64,000 nucleotides of DNA from Lentzea kentuckyensis (GTDB lineage: Bacteria > Actinomycetota > Actinomycetes > Mycobacteriales > Pseudonocardiaceae), in contig NZ_MUYM01000043.1 in the NCBI RefSeq assembly GCF_002150765.1, positions 1 through 64,000 of the forward strand, read 5' to 3'. Shown in pieces: positions 7,892-17,425 of the stretch. Position numbers and translations under genes: made by a program. Within the stretch, counting starts at the first letter, position 1; the number at the start of each line of letters is the position of its first letter. A model generated the notes under the pieces. That model was not told where the DNA came from. It saw nothing but the letters and a program-made list of their open reading frames with translations, and ran no database searches.

Positions 7892-10753
7892 TCAGGCAGC
7901 AGGGGACTTGGCCAGGATTTCGATCTCGGCGAGAGTCAGGTACCCGGACGGGCGCGCGGTGAGGACGACCCGCACCGCGGTCGCCGGAGGTGACGGGTTC
8001 AGCACGACCTCCGTCCGCAGCGCGGTCACCTCGACCTCGCCGCTCGCGTCGACCCACGCACCGTCCGCCGTGCGCACCTGCACCTTGAGGCTCTTGGCGA
8101 TGCCGCCTTCGCCGTCGCGGTAGGAATGCACGGCGACCCGCGTCAGATCACGGATCTTCGGCAACGTGAACGTGATCGTGTCGGCCGGGTTCTTGGTGCC
8201 GGACCGCCAGTTCGACCACGCCTTCTCGTCCGTGACGCCGTTGCGCAGCCGTTCCGCGGCATAGCCGGACTCGGTGTAGGTCGCCGTGACGGCCGCGTCC
8301 AGCGCCGCGTTCACCTCGACGGGCTCGGTCACCTGGACGACCGCCGTCGCGGCCACCGTGGTGCCGTCGACGACCTGGGCGCGTCCGGTCACCGTCACCG
8401 TGCCGACGTGGTCGAACACGGCGGAGTCCCACGTGACGGGGAGTTCCGCCTTGCCGCCGCGTTTGCCGATGCCGGTGACGGTGGCGGGCAGGTCGGGCCG
8501 TCCGCCGACGTAGGTCTTCGCGCGGGCGGGCAGCGTCGAGGCGATCGTGTCGACGGTGACCACGGCGAGCGCGGGCAGCTTGCGCCCGAGCACGTCCGTC
8601 GCCGTGCCGTGCACGCGAACCGTGCCGGGCTGCTGCCACGACCAGTCCGGCGGCAGGTTCCACACCACCGGCAGTGAGCCTCGGGCGCCGTCCGGGTACA
8701 CCGGCGTCACGGTCTGCGGCAGCACCGGCCGCAGCTTGGGCACCGTGAACACGGCGGCGTCCTGGGTGCGCAGCACGGTCTCGTCGACCGGGGTCCAGCG
8801 TTGGCTCGCACCCGAGGTCGGTGTCCTGGCCGACACCGTCTCGCCGGTCCCGTCGAGCAGCGTGCCGGTGGCGGCGTTGACGAACGTCCAGCTGCCGTCA
8901 CCGGTCGTGGACATGATCCACTGGGCCTCGGTGCCCCTGGCCGACTGCAGCACCACGGCGTCCCCCGCGGCGGCCAGCCGGGTTCCGGTCACGGCGTTGA
9001 CGATCTCGTAGCGCTCCCGGTTCCCGTTGCCCAGCCCGAGTTTCCGCACCGACCACAGCTGACGCGCGCTGGTGGCGTCGGAGGTGCCCAGCACCGCCTT
9101 CGACCAGTCGTCGGACGGCTGCACCGACTTGCCGTTCGCGGCGATCCGGTACACGTGATCGGGCTGGACCAGCGCGGCGTCACCGGACACCCCGGCCACG
9201 CCGTCGACCAGGAACGTGGTGACGGACTTCGCCGGGACCGCGAGCGTCGCCGACTTTCCGGTCACCCGCACGGGCTTGCCGCGCACGAGGGCGCCGGCCG
9301 CGTTCGTGACCACCGGGGTCACCTTGGCCAGCGGCGACACGAGGCCGAACCGCGACAGGTCGAGGGTCACCGAGCGGTCGGTGCTGCCGCTGTTGACGTG
9401 CACGACCGTCGCGTCCAGGCCGAAGCGCTTCACCGCGGCGACGCTCGACGGGTCGTCGGTCTTGACGAACCGGTCCCCCGGCCGGACGAAGTGGGTGAAG
9501 TTGCGGATGGTGTTGAACTTGGAGTTGGTCTTGATCGGGCACGACTCCAGCGTGTCCGCCGCCGTGCAGTTGAACGGGATGTGGATGCTGCCCCAGTTCT
9601 TGCCGGCGGCCTGCTGCGGGATCGAGTCCTCGATCGGCTGCCAGAACACCCAGGCCGACGGTTCGAGCTCGCGGATGTCCTCCAGCATCCGGGTCGCCAT
9701 GCCCAGACCGGGTTCCATGCCCGTGTAGTCGGTGGTGCCGTTGCCCCAGGTGCCCTCGACCTCGCTCATCCAGAGCTTCTCGTTCGCGCCCTTGGCGATG
9801 TCACGGACGCTGGTGCGCTGGCCCGTGCCGTAGGTGTGCACGTTCAGCTGGTCGATCACGTCCCGCGCCGGGCCGTACCCGTTCCAGTTGCGCACGAACG
9901 TGCCGGGGTTCGTTTCGTCCATTGCGGACACTTTGACCCGCGATCGCAGCGCGTCGAGTGCCCGCCGCGTCGCGAGCAGGACCTCCTGCTGGAGCTCGGG
10001 TCCGGCGTGCGCGCCCTCCTGGCGTCCACCGGTCGGCTGGCCGTTCGGGCCGATCTGGGTGCCCCAGTAGTTCGTGTTGGGCTCGTTCAACGGGGCGAGC
10101 GTGTCGAACCTGATGCCGTGCGCCCGTTCCAGTTCCTGGGTCACCCGCGCCAGGTAGGTGGCGAAGTCGCCGACGCGGTCGCGGCGGATCTGGTCGGTGT
10201 TCGCGTCGAACCCGCCGGAGACGTATCCGCTGACGGTCTGGAACCACGGCGGCGAGTTGCTGAACGCCTCCCACCTCGTCACCTGGCGCTTGATCTGGTC
10301 GATCCACCAGCGCTGGTTGGCGTCCGCGGCGAAGTTCCAGTGCTCCGGGTTGTCCGCGCGCCACCAGTCGGTGTCGGTGCGCGTGGTGCCGGGAGGAGCC
10401 TTCCAGAAGCCCTCCATCGTCGCGCCGGTCTTCATGTAGTCCCTGCGGACGTCCGGCGCGTTGCCACCGCCGATGTTGTACCGCGCGATGTTCAGGCGCA
10501 GTCCGTCCTCACCGAACAACAGGTCGACGAGCTTGCGGCGGATCGGCTCGGGGTAGCCGCCGGTGATGTTGGCGAACCACACCAGGCTCGTCCCCCAGCC
10601 CTCGAACTCCGGCTGCTGGTACGACGGGTCGATGCGCACCGTGACCGCGTTCTGCGGCAACGGTTCCGCGAACGCGACCGCGGGCACGGTGGCGAAACCC
10701 GTGCCCGCGGCCAAACACAGCGCAAGCGCTGTCAAACGACGTGCGATTGTCAT
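7892..10753 (-). CDS. Secreted GH30 (subfamily 5-like) endo-beta-1,6-galactanase with lectin, Ig-like and discoidin domains
   Basis: Probably hydrolyses the beta-1,6-galactan side chains of type II arabinogalactan, as the Streptomyces GH30_5 galactanase does. Seen: a signal peptide; the GH30 barrel with EGWGTSLVWFANITGGYP, LRLNIARYNIGGGNAP and DYMKTGATMEGFW; the acid/base in TLAPLNEPNTNYW (E224) and the nucleophile in KLWMSEVEG (E331); then a ricin-type lectin-like trefoil (about residues 535-670, with RQLW, AQWI and QRWTPVDE), two Ig-like Big_4 domains (about 680-800) and a C-terminal discoidin/CBM32-like domain (about 810-950). 953 residues is long for the family because of these modules. 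Last gene of the operon, followed by a hairpin. Family sure; linkage specificity inferred from subfamily-like motifs and neighbours. Confidence 0.88.
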   Translation of the reverse strand: MTIARRLTALALCLAAGTGFATVPAVAFAEPLPQNAVTVRIDPSYQQPEFEGWGTSLVWFANITGGYPEPIRRKLVDLLFGEDGLRLNIARYNIGGGNAPDVRRDYMKTGATMEGFWKAPPGTTRTDTDWWRADNPEHWNFAADANQRWWIDQIKRQVTRWEAFSNSPPWFQTVSGYVSGGFDANTDQIRRDRVGDFATYLARVTQELERAHGIRFDTLAPLNEPNTNYWGTQIGPNGQPTGGRQEGAHAGPELQQEVLLATRRALDALRSRVKVSAMDETNPGTFVRNWNGYGPARDVIDQLNVHTYGTGQRTSVRDIAKGANEKLWMSEVEGTWGNGTTDYTGMEPGLGMATRMLEDIRELEPSAWVFWQPIEDSIPQQAAGKNWGSIHIPFNCTAADTLESCPIKTNSKFNTIRNFTHFVRPGDRFVKTDDPSSVAAVKRFGLDATVVHVNSGSTDRSVTLDLSRFGLVSPLAKVTPVVTNAAGALVRGKPVRVTGKSATLAVPAKSVTTFLVDGVAGVSGDAALVQPDHVYRIAANGKSVQPSDDWSKAVLGTSDATSARQLWSVRKLGLGNGNRERYEIVNAVTGTRLAAAGDAVVLQSARGTEAQWIMSTTGDGSWTFVNAATGTLLDGTGETVSARTPTSGASQRWTPVDETVLRTQDAAVFTVPKLRPVLPQTVTPVYPDGARGSLPVVWNLPPDWSWQQPGTVRVHGTATDVLGRKLPALAVVTVDTIASTLPARAKTYVGGRPDLPATVTGIGKRGGKAELPVTWDSAVFDHVGTVTVTGRAQVVDGTTVAATAVVQVTEPVEVNAALDAAVTATYTESGYAAERLRNGVTDEKAWSNWRSGTKNPADTITFTLPKIRDLTRVAVHSYRDGEGGIAKSLKVQVRTADGAWVDASGEVEVTALRTEVVLNPSPPATAVRVVLTARPSGYLTLAEIEILAKSPAA

Positions 10754-10772
10754 TGACGTCCTTTGAGGTTGT

Positions 10773-13583
10773 TCAGTAGATCTTCATCTCCGTCAGTCCG
10801 GTCCTGAAACCGCTGGCGTGAGTCATCTGCACCCGTAGTCGTTGCGTGCTGACCGGGGTGAACTGGGCGAGGTTGTAGTTGGCACGAGGCGTGGCCGGTG
10901 TCTTCACCTGTCCGCCCACGTCGGCCCATCCGCTGCCGTTCCAGTACTGGACCTGGTACGACGCCGGCGCCCGATAACGGTTGCCCGCGCGGTCGTCGCG
11001 GAAGTACAGCCGTGCCTCGCTGACCGAACGTTGCTGGCCGAAGTTCAACTCGAACCAGTCGGTCGCGTTCGGTGAGCCGGAGGTGCCCCAGATCGGTTCG
11101 TTGATCGGGAACCCGTCGACTGCCGCACCGACCGACGTGCCGGACGCGGTGTAGGAGGCCGAGGGACCGGACGCCAGGTTCGGCCGGGTCGACGTCAGGT
11201 CCACGCCCGCCTTGGCGAACACGTCGACCATGCGCGGGCTGTTCTGCACGACGTCACGAGGAGCGCGCGCAGCGGGAACCGAGGTCTGGTAGGTCACCGA
11301 ACCGCCGGAAGGCAGCGTCACCTGACCGGTCGCCGGGTCGTAGAGCACGCGGGTGAGCCGGTCCACCGTGAACGCGCGGCTGCCGTTGAGGTACACCGAA
11401 TAACCCTGCGGAACACCGTTGTACCGGGTCACGCCGTCGGACGGGTCGTCCCACACCACGCTCAGGTCGGTGTTGCGGTGCCGCAGGTTGTTGACCGCGA
11501 AGTGCGACCAGCCGATGTTGATCGGCGACAGCTCGATCAGCCCGTCGGTGCGCGGCCGCAGCCCCGCGACGTCCTCGACGACGGTCCAGTTGCTGCTGCC
11601 GAGGATGTTGTGGTGGATCCACGACCGGTACTGGATCGAGCTGCCGTTCCAGTCCGCCCAGAACTCGTTGGCGTCCGGCCATTGCGTGTTGCCGCCGATG
11701 TACTGCGCCCAGGTGTTCCAGTACAGCAGCTTCTTGTAGTCCTCCGGGCTCATCCACTGGTTCTGGTAGTTGCGCAGCACCGAGGAGTACAGCCGGAACT
11801 GCACGGTCGAGTTGATGGTGGAGAAGTTGTTCGAACCGGGGTGGCCCGCTGCCGCGGCCGCCGCCTTGTCCCGCTGGTTGGCCGTGTAGAACGGGAACAC
11901 CGGGTACTCGGCCGGGTCCGCGAACAGCCGCAGCGACTGCTTGTACTGGTCGGTGTTCGGCATCAGGCCGACCGAGAACGGGTAGTAGTTGTTGATTTCC
12001 TTCCACGGCACGTGCTCGTTCGTGGCGACGTGCTTGTGCTCCAGCAGCTGCCGGGACGGGTTCCACAGGGTGTTGATCACGCCGGACCGGATCCGGTCGG
12101 CCAGCGCCTGCATCTCGGCGGCCTTGGCCGAGTTGCCGGCCAGCGCGTAGGCCTGTTGTGCGGCAACGGCTCCGCTCCACACGTACGCCGTCTCCGCGCG
12201 GTCCATCCTGCCCTCCCGCCAGTGGAACGACACCGCGTCGGCGTCGTTGCCGGTGAGGGCACCCCAGTCGTACTCGATCACACCGTTGTTGTTGGTGTCG
12301 TAGAACGACAGCTGGCCCTTGGCGTCACCTTCCGCGTACCGCGCGAGCAGTGCCGCGATCGCGGGCTGGCCGCCGTGGACCTGGTAGGCGCGCCACGCGG
12401 CCTCGGAGATGTACTGGGTGTAGGAGTTCGACCAGTTCTCCGGGTCGCCGGGGTTGTCCATGAACCGGCCGCCCTTGGACGTCTGCCCGGCGGACAGCCA
12501 CGGTCCGGAGGAGTAGACGGGATCACGCAGGTACTTCAGGTCGTCGATGTGCATCGGCTGCGTCAGCACGATCGCGTTGTTGTAGCCGGTGGCGCCCTCG
12601 ACCGAGATCGGGAACTGGTAGTCCTGACCGGGGATGTCGACGTCGAGGTGGTTGAACCGCATCAGCCACCAGCGGTAGTAGATGTTCTTCTTGATCGCCG
12701 CGTCGGGCACGTCGATGTACGGGATGTTGTCCGCCCACCAACGGTTGTACGCGCGCACGTGGGTGGCGAACGCCGTCTCCGGCGAGTACCCGCGATAGGA
12801 CTGGTACTCGGTCGACGACTCCGGGATCTCGGTCGTCAGGAAGCCCATGGCCACCTTGGTGGTGACGGTCTGCCCGGCACCGACGGTGATCGAGCGGTCC
12901 AGGCCGCCGTTGTTCACCCCGAACCCGTCGCCCGACAGGCGCGGCCGGATCGTGGTGAGGTTGTTCTTCACCTGCCTGCTGCCGGTCAGCTCGTTGCCGC
13001 TCGCGGAAGTCGCATAAGGAGACGTGGCGCGCAGCTGCAGCGTCGCGGACGAGCCGCCGGTGTTCACGATCGCCAGGTTCGTCACGGCCACGTTGTTGTG
13101 CGTGATGAACTTCGTCATCTCCACCCGGATCGAGCCGCTGGTGAAGACACCCCGGTAGTGGCTGGGTTTCTGCACGCGGTTGTTCACCTGCTCGGTGAAG
13201 TTGCCGGGCGACACGGCGACCGAGTAGGCGTTCTGGCCGCTGAGGTCGTCCCAGTACGCGGACCTGCCGCCGAACCCGATCACGGCGGGGTTGTGGGTGT
13301 ACATGAACAACCCGCGCCCGCGGGTCATCAGGAAGTTGCCGGCGGGGTCGTTGCCGGGACGGGCCAGCAGGCGGTCCATCCAGAAGTCGGTGCCGGAGCT
13401 TTCCGCGTCGTAGATCGCGCGCATGGTGCTGCCGGTGTCGTACCCGACCGGCGGCGCGGGGATCGACGGTCCGTTGAACGCCGGATAGCCGATGGGCTGC
13501 GCGGCCGAGGCGGCGGGTGCCATCCCGCCCGCGATCAGCACCACGGCCAGCGCGGGTGCCGTCAGGCGGCGAATGCTTGCCAT
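10773..13583 (-). CDS. Secreted (alpha/alpha)6-barrel glycosidase (GH63/MGH1-like) with C-terminal discoidin domain
   Basis: A secreted toroid-type glycoside hydrolase whose exact CAZy family I cannot settle. Seen: a signal peptide (MASIRRLTAPALAVVLIAGGMAPA), an N-terminal beta-sandwich (to about residue 270), a helical catalytic region with YYRWWLMRFNHLDVDIPGQDYQFPI, HWREGRMDRAETAYVWSG and KHVATNEHVPWKEINNYYPFS, and a C-terminal F5/8-type discoidin domain (about 800-936). The helical part resembles the MGH1-like and GH63 group; a beta-L-arabinofuranosidase family such as GH142 is another possibility given the company. Reading starts at ATG 13583, overlapping the stop of the GH43 gene by 22 bases, which implies translational coupling. 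Secreted and co-transcribed with arabinogalactan enzymes. Confidence 0.75.
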   Translation of the reverse strand: MASIRRLTAPALAVVLIAGGMAPAASAAQPIGYPAFNGPSIPAPPVGYDTGSTMRAIYDAESSGTDFWMDRLLARPGNDPAGNFLMTRGRGLFMYTHNPAVIGFGGRSAYWDDLSGQNAYSVAVSPGNFTEQVNNRVQKPSHYRGVFTSGSIRVEMTKFITHNNVAVTNLAIVNTGGSSATLQLRATSPYATSASGNELTGSRQVKNNLTTIRPRLSGDGFGVNNGGLDRSITVGAGQTVTTKVAMGFLTTEIPESSTEYQSYRGYSPETAFATHVRAYNRWWADNIPYIDVPDAAIKKNIYYRWWLMRFNHLDVDIPGQDYQFPISVEGATGYNNAIVLTQPMHIDDLKYLRDPVYSSGPWLSAGQTSKGGRFMDNPGDPENWSNSYTQYISEAAWRAYQVHGGQPAIAALLARYAEGDAKGQLSFYDTNNNGVIEYDWGALTGNDADAVSFHWREGRMDRAETAYVWSGAVAAQQAYALAGNSAKAAEMQALADRIRSGVINTLWNPSRQLLEHKHVATNEHVPWKEINNYYPFSVGLMPNTDQYKQSLRLFADPAEYPVFPFYTANQRDKAAAAAAGHPGSNNFSTINSTVQFRLYSSVLRNYQNQWMSPEDYKKLLYWNTWAQYIGGNTQWPDANEFWADWNGSSIQYRSWIHHNILGSSNWTVVEDVAGLRPRTDGLIELSPINIGWSHFAVNNLRHRNTDLSVVWDDPSDGVTRYNGVPQGYSVYLNGSRAFTVDRLTRVLYDPATGQVTLPSGGSVTYQTSVPAARAPRDVVQNSPRMVDVFAKAGVDLTSTRPNLASGPSASYTASGTSVGAAVDGFPINEPIWGTSGSPNATDWFELNFGQQRSVSEARLYFRDDRAGNRYRAPASYQVQYWNGSGWADVGGQVKTPATPRANYNLAQFTPVSTQRLRVQMTHASGFRTGLTEMKIY

Positions 13584-14983
13584 TCCAGGACTCCCGTCGA
13601 AAGGCCGGTCTTCGCGGTGATGTTCAACCGCAACCGGGTCGTGGACACGGTGGGGAACGAGAGGGTGTTGAAGGTGTTCGCGGCCGTCCCGCACGAACCG
13701 GGCAGGTCGGCGTAGGCGCTGCCGGTCCAGTACTGCACGCGGCACGACGCGGGCAGGTCGATGCCCTGGTCGTCGTCGAACCAGTAGACGGCGGTGCGGT
13801 TGATCGATCTGGCGGACGGCCAGGTGTACTCGAGCCACTGCGTGCCCTGCTCGGGCCAGTTGCCGTAGACCAGGTTCGACCGGTCCGCCGAACTTGCCGG
13901 TGCGGCACCGTTGTTGACCGCGGACAGGTTCTCCCACGGCGACACGTAGGACGTGGTCGCGGTGGCGCTCAACGCGATGTTGCCGGTCGGTGGAGTGCTG
14001 GGGTTCGGCGGCGGACCGGTGGCGGTCTGCGTGACGCGCTGCATCGTGCCGTCGGCGTTGAAGCGCAACAGGTCCACGGCCACGGACCGGCGGAAGTCAC
14101 CGCCGCCGGGGGCGTTCGCGTTGTGGTAGACCATGTACCACTGGCCGTTGAACTGGGCGACGCCCGCGTGGTTGGTGGTCGACGAGACCTGGCCGAGCAC
14201 CACGCCGCGGTGCGTCCACGGCCCCATCGGGCTGGTGGCGGTGGCGTAGCGCTGGCAGGCGTAGCTGGACGACGTGACGCAGCCGTTGGTGTCGTTGGCC
14301 GCGTAGATCATGTAGTAGAGGCCGTTGCGCTTGAACATGAACGGCGCTTCCCAGAAGTTGTCCAGACCCTGCGGGGTCACGACCGGGCCGTCCAGTTCGA
14401 TCATGTTCGGCTTGAGCTTCGCCGCCCGCGCGCCCCAGTAGCTGCCCCAGTAGAGGTAGGCCTGGCCGTCGTCGTCGGTGAAGACCGTCGGGTCGATGTT
14501 GAGCCCGGACGAGTTGGGCGTGCTGTCACTGATCAGCGGCCCGCCCTTGGCGTCGGTGAACGGTCCGAGCGGGCTGTCGCCGACCGCGACGCCGATGTCC
14601 ATCCACCCGGCGCCGTTGCCGTTGACCGAGGTGTACCAGTAGTACTTGCCGCCCCGCGGTTCGACCTCGCTGGCCCACGCGTCGGCGCCCGCCCAGCGGA
14701 ACGTGCCGATGTTCGCCTTGGCGCCGTGGTCGGTCCAGGTGGCGGCGTCGGTGGTGGACAGCACGCGCCACTCGCGCATGAGGAAGTTCGACTGGCCGGA
14801 CGCGGCTTCGTCCCGTCCGGCGTAGACGTACATCGTGTTGCCGACGACCAGCGGGGCCGGGTCGGCGGTGTAGATCGAGGTGATGATCGGATTCGCCGCG
14901 CTCGCGGGCGTTGCGACGACAACGCCCGCGAGCAGTGTGATCGCGGCGGCCAGAAAGGACGTACGCAGCAGGATGGCGCGCAT
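13562..14983 (-). CDS. Secreted GH43 glycosidase with C-terminal discoidin-like domain
   Basis: Five-bladed propeller enzyme of family 43, acting on arabinose, xylose or galactose linkages. Seen: a signal peptide cut near ASA-ANP; the three catalytic acids in YTADPAPL (general base), NIDPTVFTDDDG (pKa modulator) and NFWEAPFMF (general acid); a PPTGNIAL linker; and a discoidin/CBM-like domain (about residues 335-473) with WLEYTWPSARSINRTAVYWF. 473 residues. It lies 9 bases downstream of the GH127/146 gene and overlaps the next gene, so it sits inside the operon. An exo-acting role on arabinogalactan side chains (arabinofuranosidase or 1,3-galactosidase subfamilies) fits; the subfamily is not decided. 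Confidence 0.87.
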   Translation of the reverse strand: MRAILLRTSFLAAAITLLAGVVVATPASAANPIITSIYTADPAPLVVGNTMYVYAGRDEAASGQSNFLMREWRVLSTTDAATWTDHGAKANIGTFRWAGADAWASEVEPRGGKYYWYTSVNGNGAGWMDIGVAVGDSPLGPFTDAKGGPLISDSTPNSSGLNIDPTVFTDDDGQAYLYWGSYWGARAAKLKPNMIELDGPVVTPQGLDNFWEAPFMFKRNGLYYMIYAANDTNGCVTSSSYACQRYATATSPMGPWTHRGVVLGQVSSTTNHAGVAQFNGQWYMVYHNANAPGGGDFRRSVAVDLLRFNADGTMQRVTQTATGPPPNPSTPPTGNIALSATATTSYVSPWENLSAVNNGAAPASSADRSNLVYGNWPEQGTQWLEYTWPSARSINRTAVYWFDDDQGIDLPASCRVQYWTGSAYADLPGSCGTAANTFNTLSFPTVSTTRLRLNITAKTGLSTGVLEWQAFAA

Positions 14984-14992
14984 CGATCCTCC

Positions 14993-17425
14993 TTACGTGC
15001 CGGTGGAGTGGAGGTTCGCGACCTCAGCGGCGGTGAGAGCGCGGCCGTGGACGCGGAACGAGTCCACAGCGCCGTCGAGGAACGGGTCGCCTTCGTACTG
15101 GGAGCGCCCGATCCAGTTCTGCGTGGTGTTGCCGGGCCGCGACGTCATCGCCGAGTTGCGCGCGACTTCGAGACCGTTGACGTACAGAACGCCGAGATCG
15201 CCGTTCTGCGTCACCGCGACGTGCGTCCACACTCCCTGCGGAAGCGCCGTCGGTGCGTTGATCTGCTGCTCCGCGCCCGCGCCGCCCGTGGTGACGGCGA
15301 ACCTCGCTCCGCCCGCCGAACTGCGCGGGGTGAGGAAGGCGTAGGCCCCGGTGCCGGAACCGAAGTCGAACACCCGCGACCAGGTCGCCACCGCGTCCAG
15401 GCGGACCCAGGTGGCGATCGTGAACGCGGTCGCGCTCGCGAGCAGGCCCGCGGGCAGCACGACGTGCGCGCCGTTGCCCGGCAGGTCGACCGCTTGCCCG
15501 GTGCGGCCGGTCGTCCAGGCCGTACCGCCGGCGAGAGTGGCGGTGAAGCCGTTGCCGGTGGCGTCGTTCGCGTTGCCGTCGAACGGGTAGTGCGCGATGA
15601 ACGATGGTGTCTCCGCGGCGACGGTCCAGTAGACGGTGTAGCGCTGCCCGTGGACCTTGTAGAACGGCAGCAGCGTCACCTGGCCCGTGCTCGCCGTGGC
15701 GGTGTACTGCAACGGCGTCGACGTGGGCTTGATCGTCGACGGCTGCAGGGAAGGCATCGACGAGAGGTTGTTCGTGCCGTACGCGCCCGCCAGCACGATC
15801 GGACCGTGCTTGACCGCCTGCACCGTGCGGTTGTCCGGAGTGGACTCCCGCTGCAACGTCATCGGCAGGTCGACGTCCACCACGTCACCGCTCGCCCAGG
15901 TCCGGTTGATCCGGGCGTACGAACCCGGCGTGACCGAAGCCTGCGGCGTTCCGTTGACCCGGATCTGCGCACCTGTGGCCCAGCTGGGAACACGCACGCG
16001 CAACTCGAACGCGCCGGAACCCGTGATCGTGAACCTGGTGGCCCCCGTCTCCGGGAACGAGGTCTCCTGCCGCACGGTGAACCCGCGCCAGCTCACCGTC
16101 GAGGCGATGAACAGGTTGACGAACAGCGTGCTGCCCGAATGCGCGTAGATCCGGCCGGTGTGCCCGGTGTTGGTCTCCATCCCGGTGCCGTGGCAGCAGG
16201 TGAAGTCGTTGTAGTCATTGCTGTACGTCCGTATTCCGCCAGGTCGCAACGGCGTGTAGTAACTGTGGTGGCCGTGGTCCGAGTTCGGGTTCTGCGCGCC
16301 CAGCAGGTGGTTGTAGAGCGTCTTCTCGTAGAAGTCGAAGTACCGCGCGTCGGAGGGATTGCCCCGGAACAGCTGCGCGGTGAGCTTCAGCATGTTGTAG
16401 GAGTTGCAGGACTCGCAGGTGTTGTCCGACAGTTCGGAGGCGATCCGGCCGGGTGCCTTGAAGTACTCGCCGTTGGAGTTGCCGCCGATCGCGTAGCTGT
16501 GCGCACCGGTGACGATCTCCCAGAAGTTGCTCGCGATGTCGCGGTACCTGGTGGTGCCCGTCGCGTGGTACTCACGGATCGCACCGATCGCCTTGGGGAT
16601 CTGGGTGTTGGCGTGATAGCCGTTCAACGCGTCGCGGTTCTGCGCCAGCGGGTCGAAGATCTCCGCGTGGTCGAAGTACTGCGCGGTGGTGAGGTGCGCC
16701 GGGTCGCCGGTCACCTGGTAGAGGTTGGCCAGCACCTCGTTCATGCCGCCGAACTCGGTGTCGAGCATGTTCTGCCGCTGGTCGTAGGTCAGCCTGCCGT
16801 TGCGCCAGGCCGTCCACGACGCCTTCTGGGTGAGCACGGTCAGCGCCCGTGCGTTGCCGGTGAGCAGGTGCACGTCGAGCAGGCCTGCCATGATCTTGTG
16901 CAGGGTGTAGTAGGGCGCCCAGACCTGTTCGCGCGCCTCGACCCGGCCGATGAAGCTCTCCGGGAACGCCGAGAGGTAGCCGGTGCTGAACCCGGCGGCC
17001 CTGGCCCGGTCCTGGCACGCCGCCAGCTGGTCGACCAGGTAGGTCGCCTTGGTGGCGAACGCCGTGTCACCCGTGGTGGCGTACGCCTGGGCCAGCGCGG
17101 TCAGCACGTGCCCCGTCGAATGGCCGCGCAGTTCGGTGGTGGGCGACTCCCACCCTCCACAAGGGACGACGTCCGACGGCAACGACACGTTTCGACGGAA
17201 CGTGTGCAGCAGCCGGTCGGGATCGAGGAACTTGAGGTAGGCGTGGGTGCGGGTGGTGTTGTCCCGGAACGGTCCTGGCAGCAGGGTCACCGCGCCCAGC
17301 GGGAACAGCTCGGCGGACACCCCGATGTCGGTGCGTGCCGCGGCGAGCGCGCGTGCGGGCAACGCCGCCGCCGCAACGGCGAACGCGCCCGCACGCAACA
17401 CAGTGCGTCGAGAGGGGAGGCTCAT
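14993..17425 (-). CDS. Tat-exported GH127/GH146-type beta-L-arabinofuranosidase with LamG domain
   Basis: Retaining, zinc-dependent enzyme of the DUF1680 clan that uses a cysteine nucleophile to release beta-L-arabinofuranose. Seen: a twin-arginine signal (SRRTVLRAGAFAVAAAALPA), the (alpha/alpha)6 barrel with GYLSAFPE and GGMNEVLANLY, the zinc/catalytic set in NTCESCNSYNML (E338, C340) and FTCCHGTG (C410, C411), a beta-sandwich, and a C-terminal LamG/concanavalin-like domain (about residues 610-805). The start is ATG 17425, sharing one base with the stop of the upstream gene (TGATG). Motifs look closer to GH146 than to classical GH127. Tat export of a metal and cysteine enzyme is reasonable, since it would fold and load zinc inside. 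Confidence 0.9.
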   Translation of the reverse strand: MSLPSRRTVLRAGAFAVAAAALPARALAAARTDIGVSAELFPLGAVTLLPGPFRDNTTRTHAYLKFLDPDRLLHTFRRNVSLPSDVVPCGGWESPTTELRGHSTGHVLTALAQAYATTGDTAFATKATYLVDQLAACQDRARAAGFSTGYLSAFPESFIGRVEAREQVWAPYYTLHKIMAGLLDVHLLTGNARALTVLTQKASWTAWRNGRLTYDQRQNMLDTEFGGMNEVLANLYQVTGDPAHLTTAQYFDHAEIFDPLAQNRDALNGYHANTQIPKAIGAIREYHATGTTRYRDIASNFWEIVTGAHSYAIGGNSNGEYFKAPGRIASELSDNTCESCNSYNMLKLTAQLFRGNPSDARYFDFYEKTLYNHLLGAQNPNSDHGHHSYYTPLRPGGIRTYSNDYNDFTCCHGTGMETNTGHTGRIYAHSGSTLFVNLFIASTVSWRGFTVRQETSFPETGATRFTITGSGAFELRVRVPSWATGAQIRVNGTPQASVTPGSYARINRTWASGDVVDVDLPMTLQRESTPDNRTVQAVKHGPIVLAGAYGTNNLSSMPSLQPSTIKPTSTPLQYTATASTGQVTLLPFYKVHGQRYTVYWTVAAETPSFIAHYPFDGNANDATGNGFTATLAGGTAWTTGRTGQAVDLPGNGAHVVLPAGLLASATAFTIATWVRLDAVATWSRVFDFGSGTGAYAFLTPRSSAGGARFAVTTGGAGAEQQINAPTALPQGVWTHVAVTQNGDLGVLYVNGLEVARNSAMTSRPGNTTQNWIGRSQYEGDPFLDGAVDSFRVHGRALTAAEVANLHSTGT

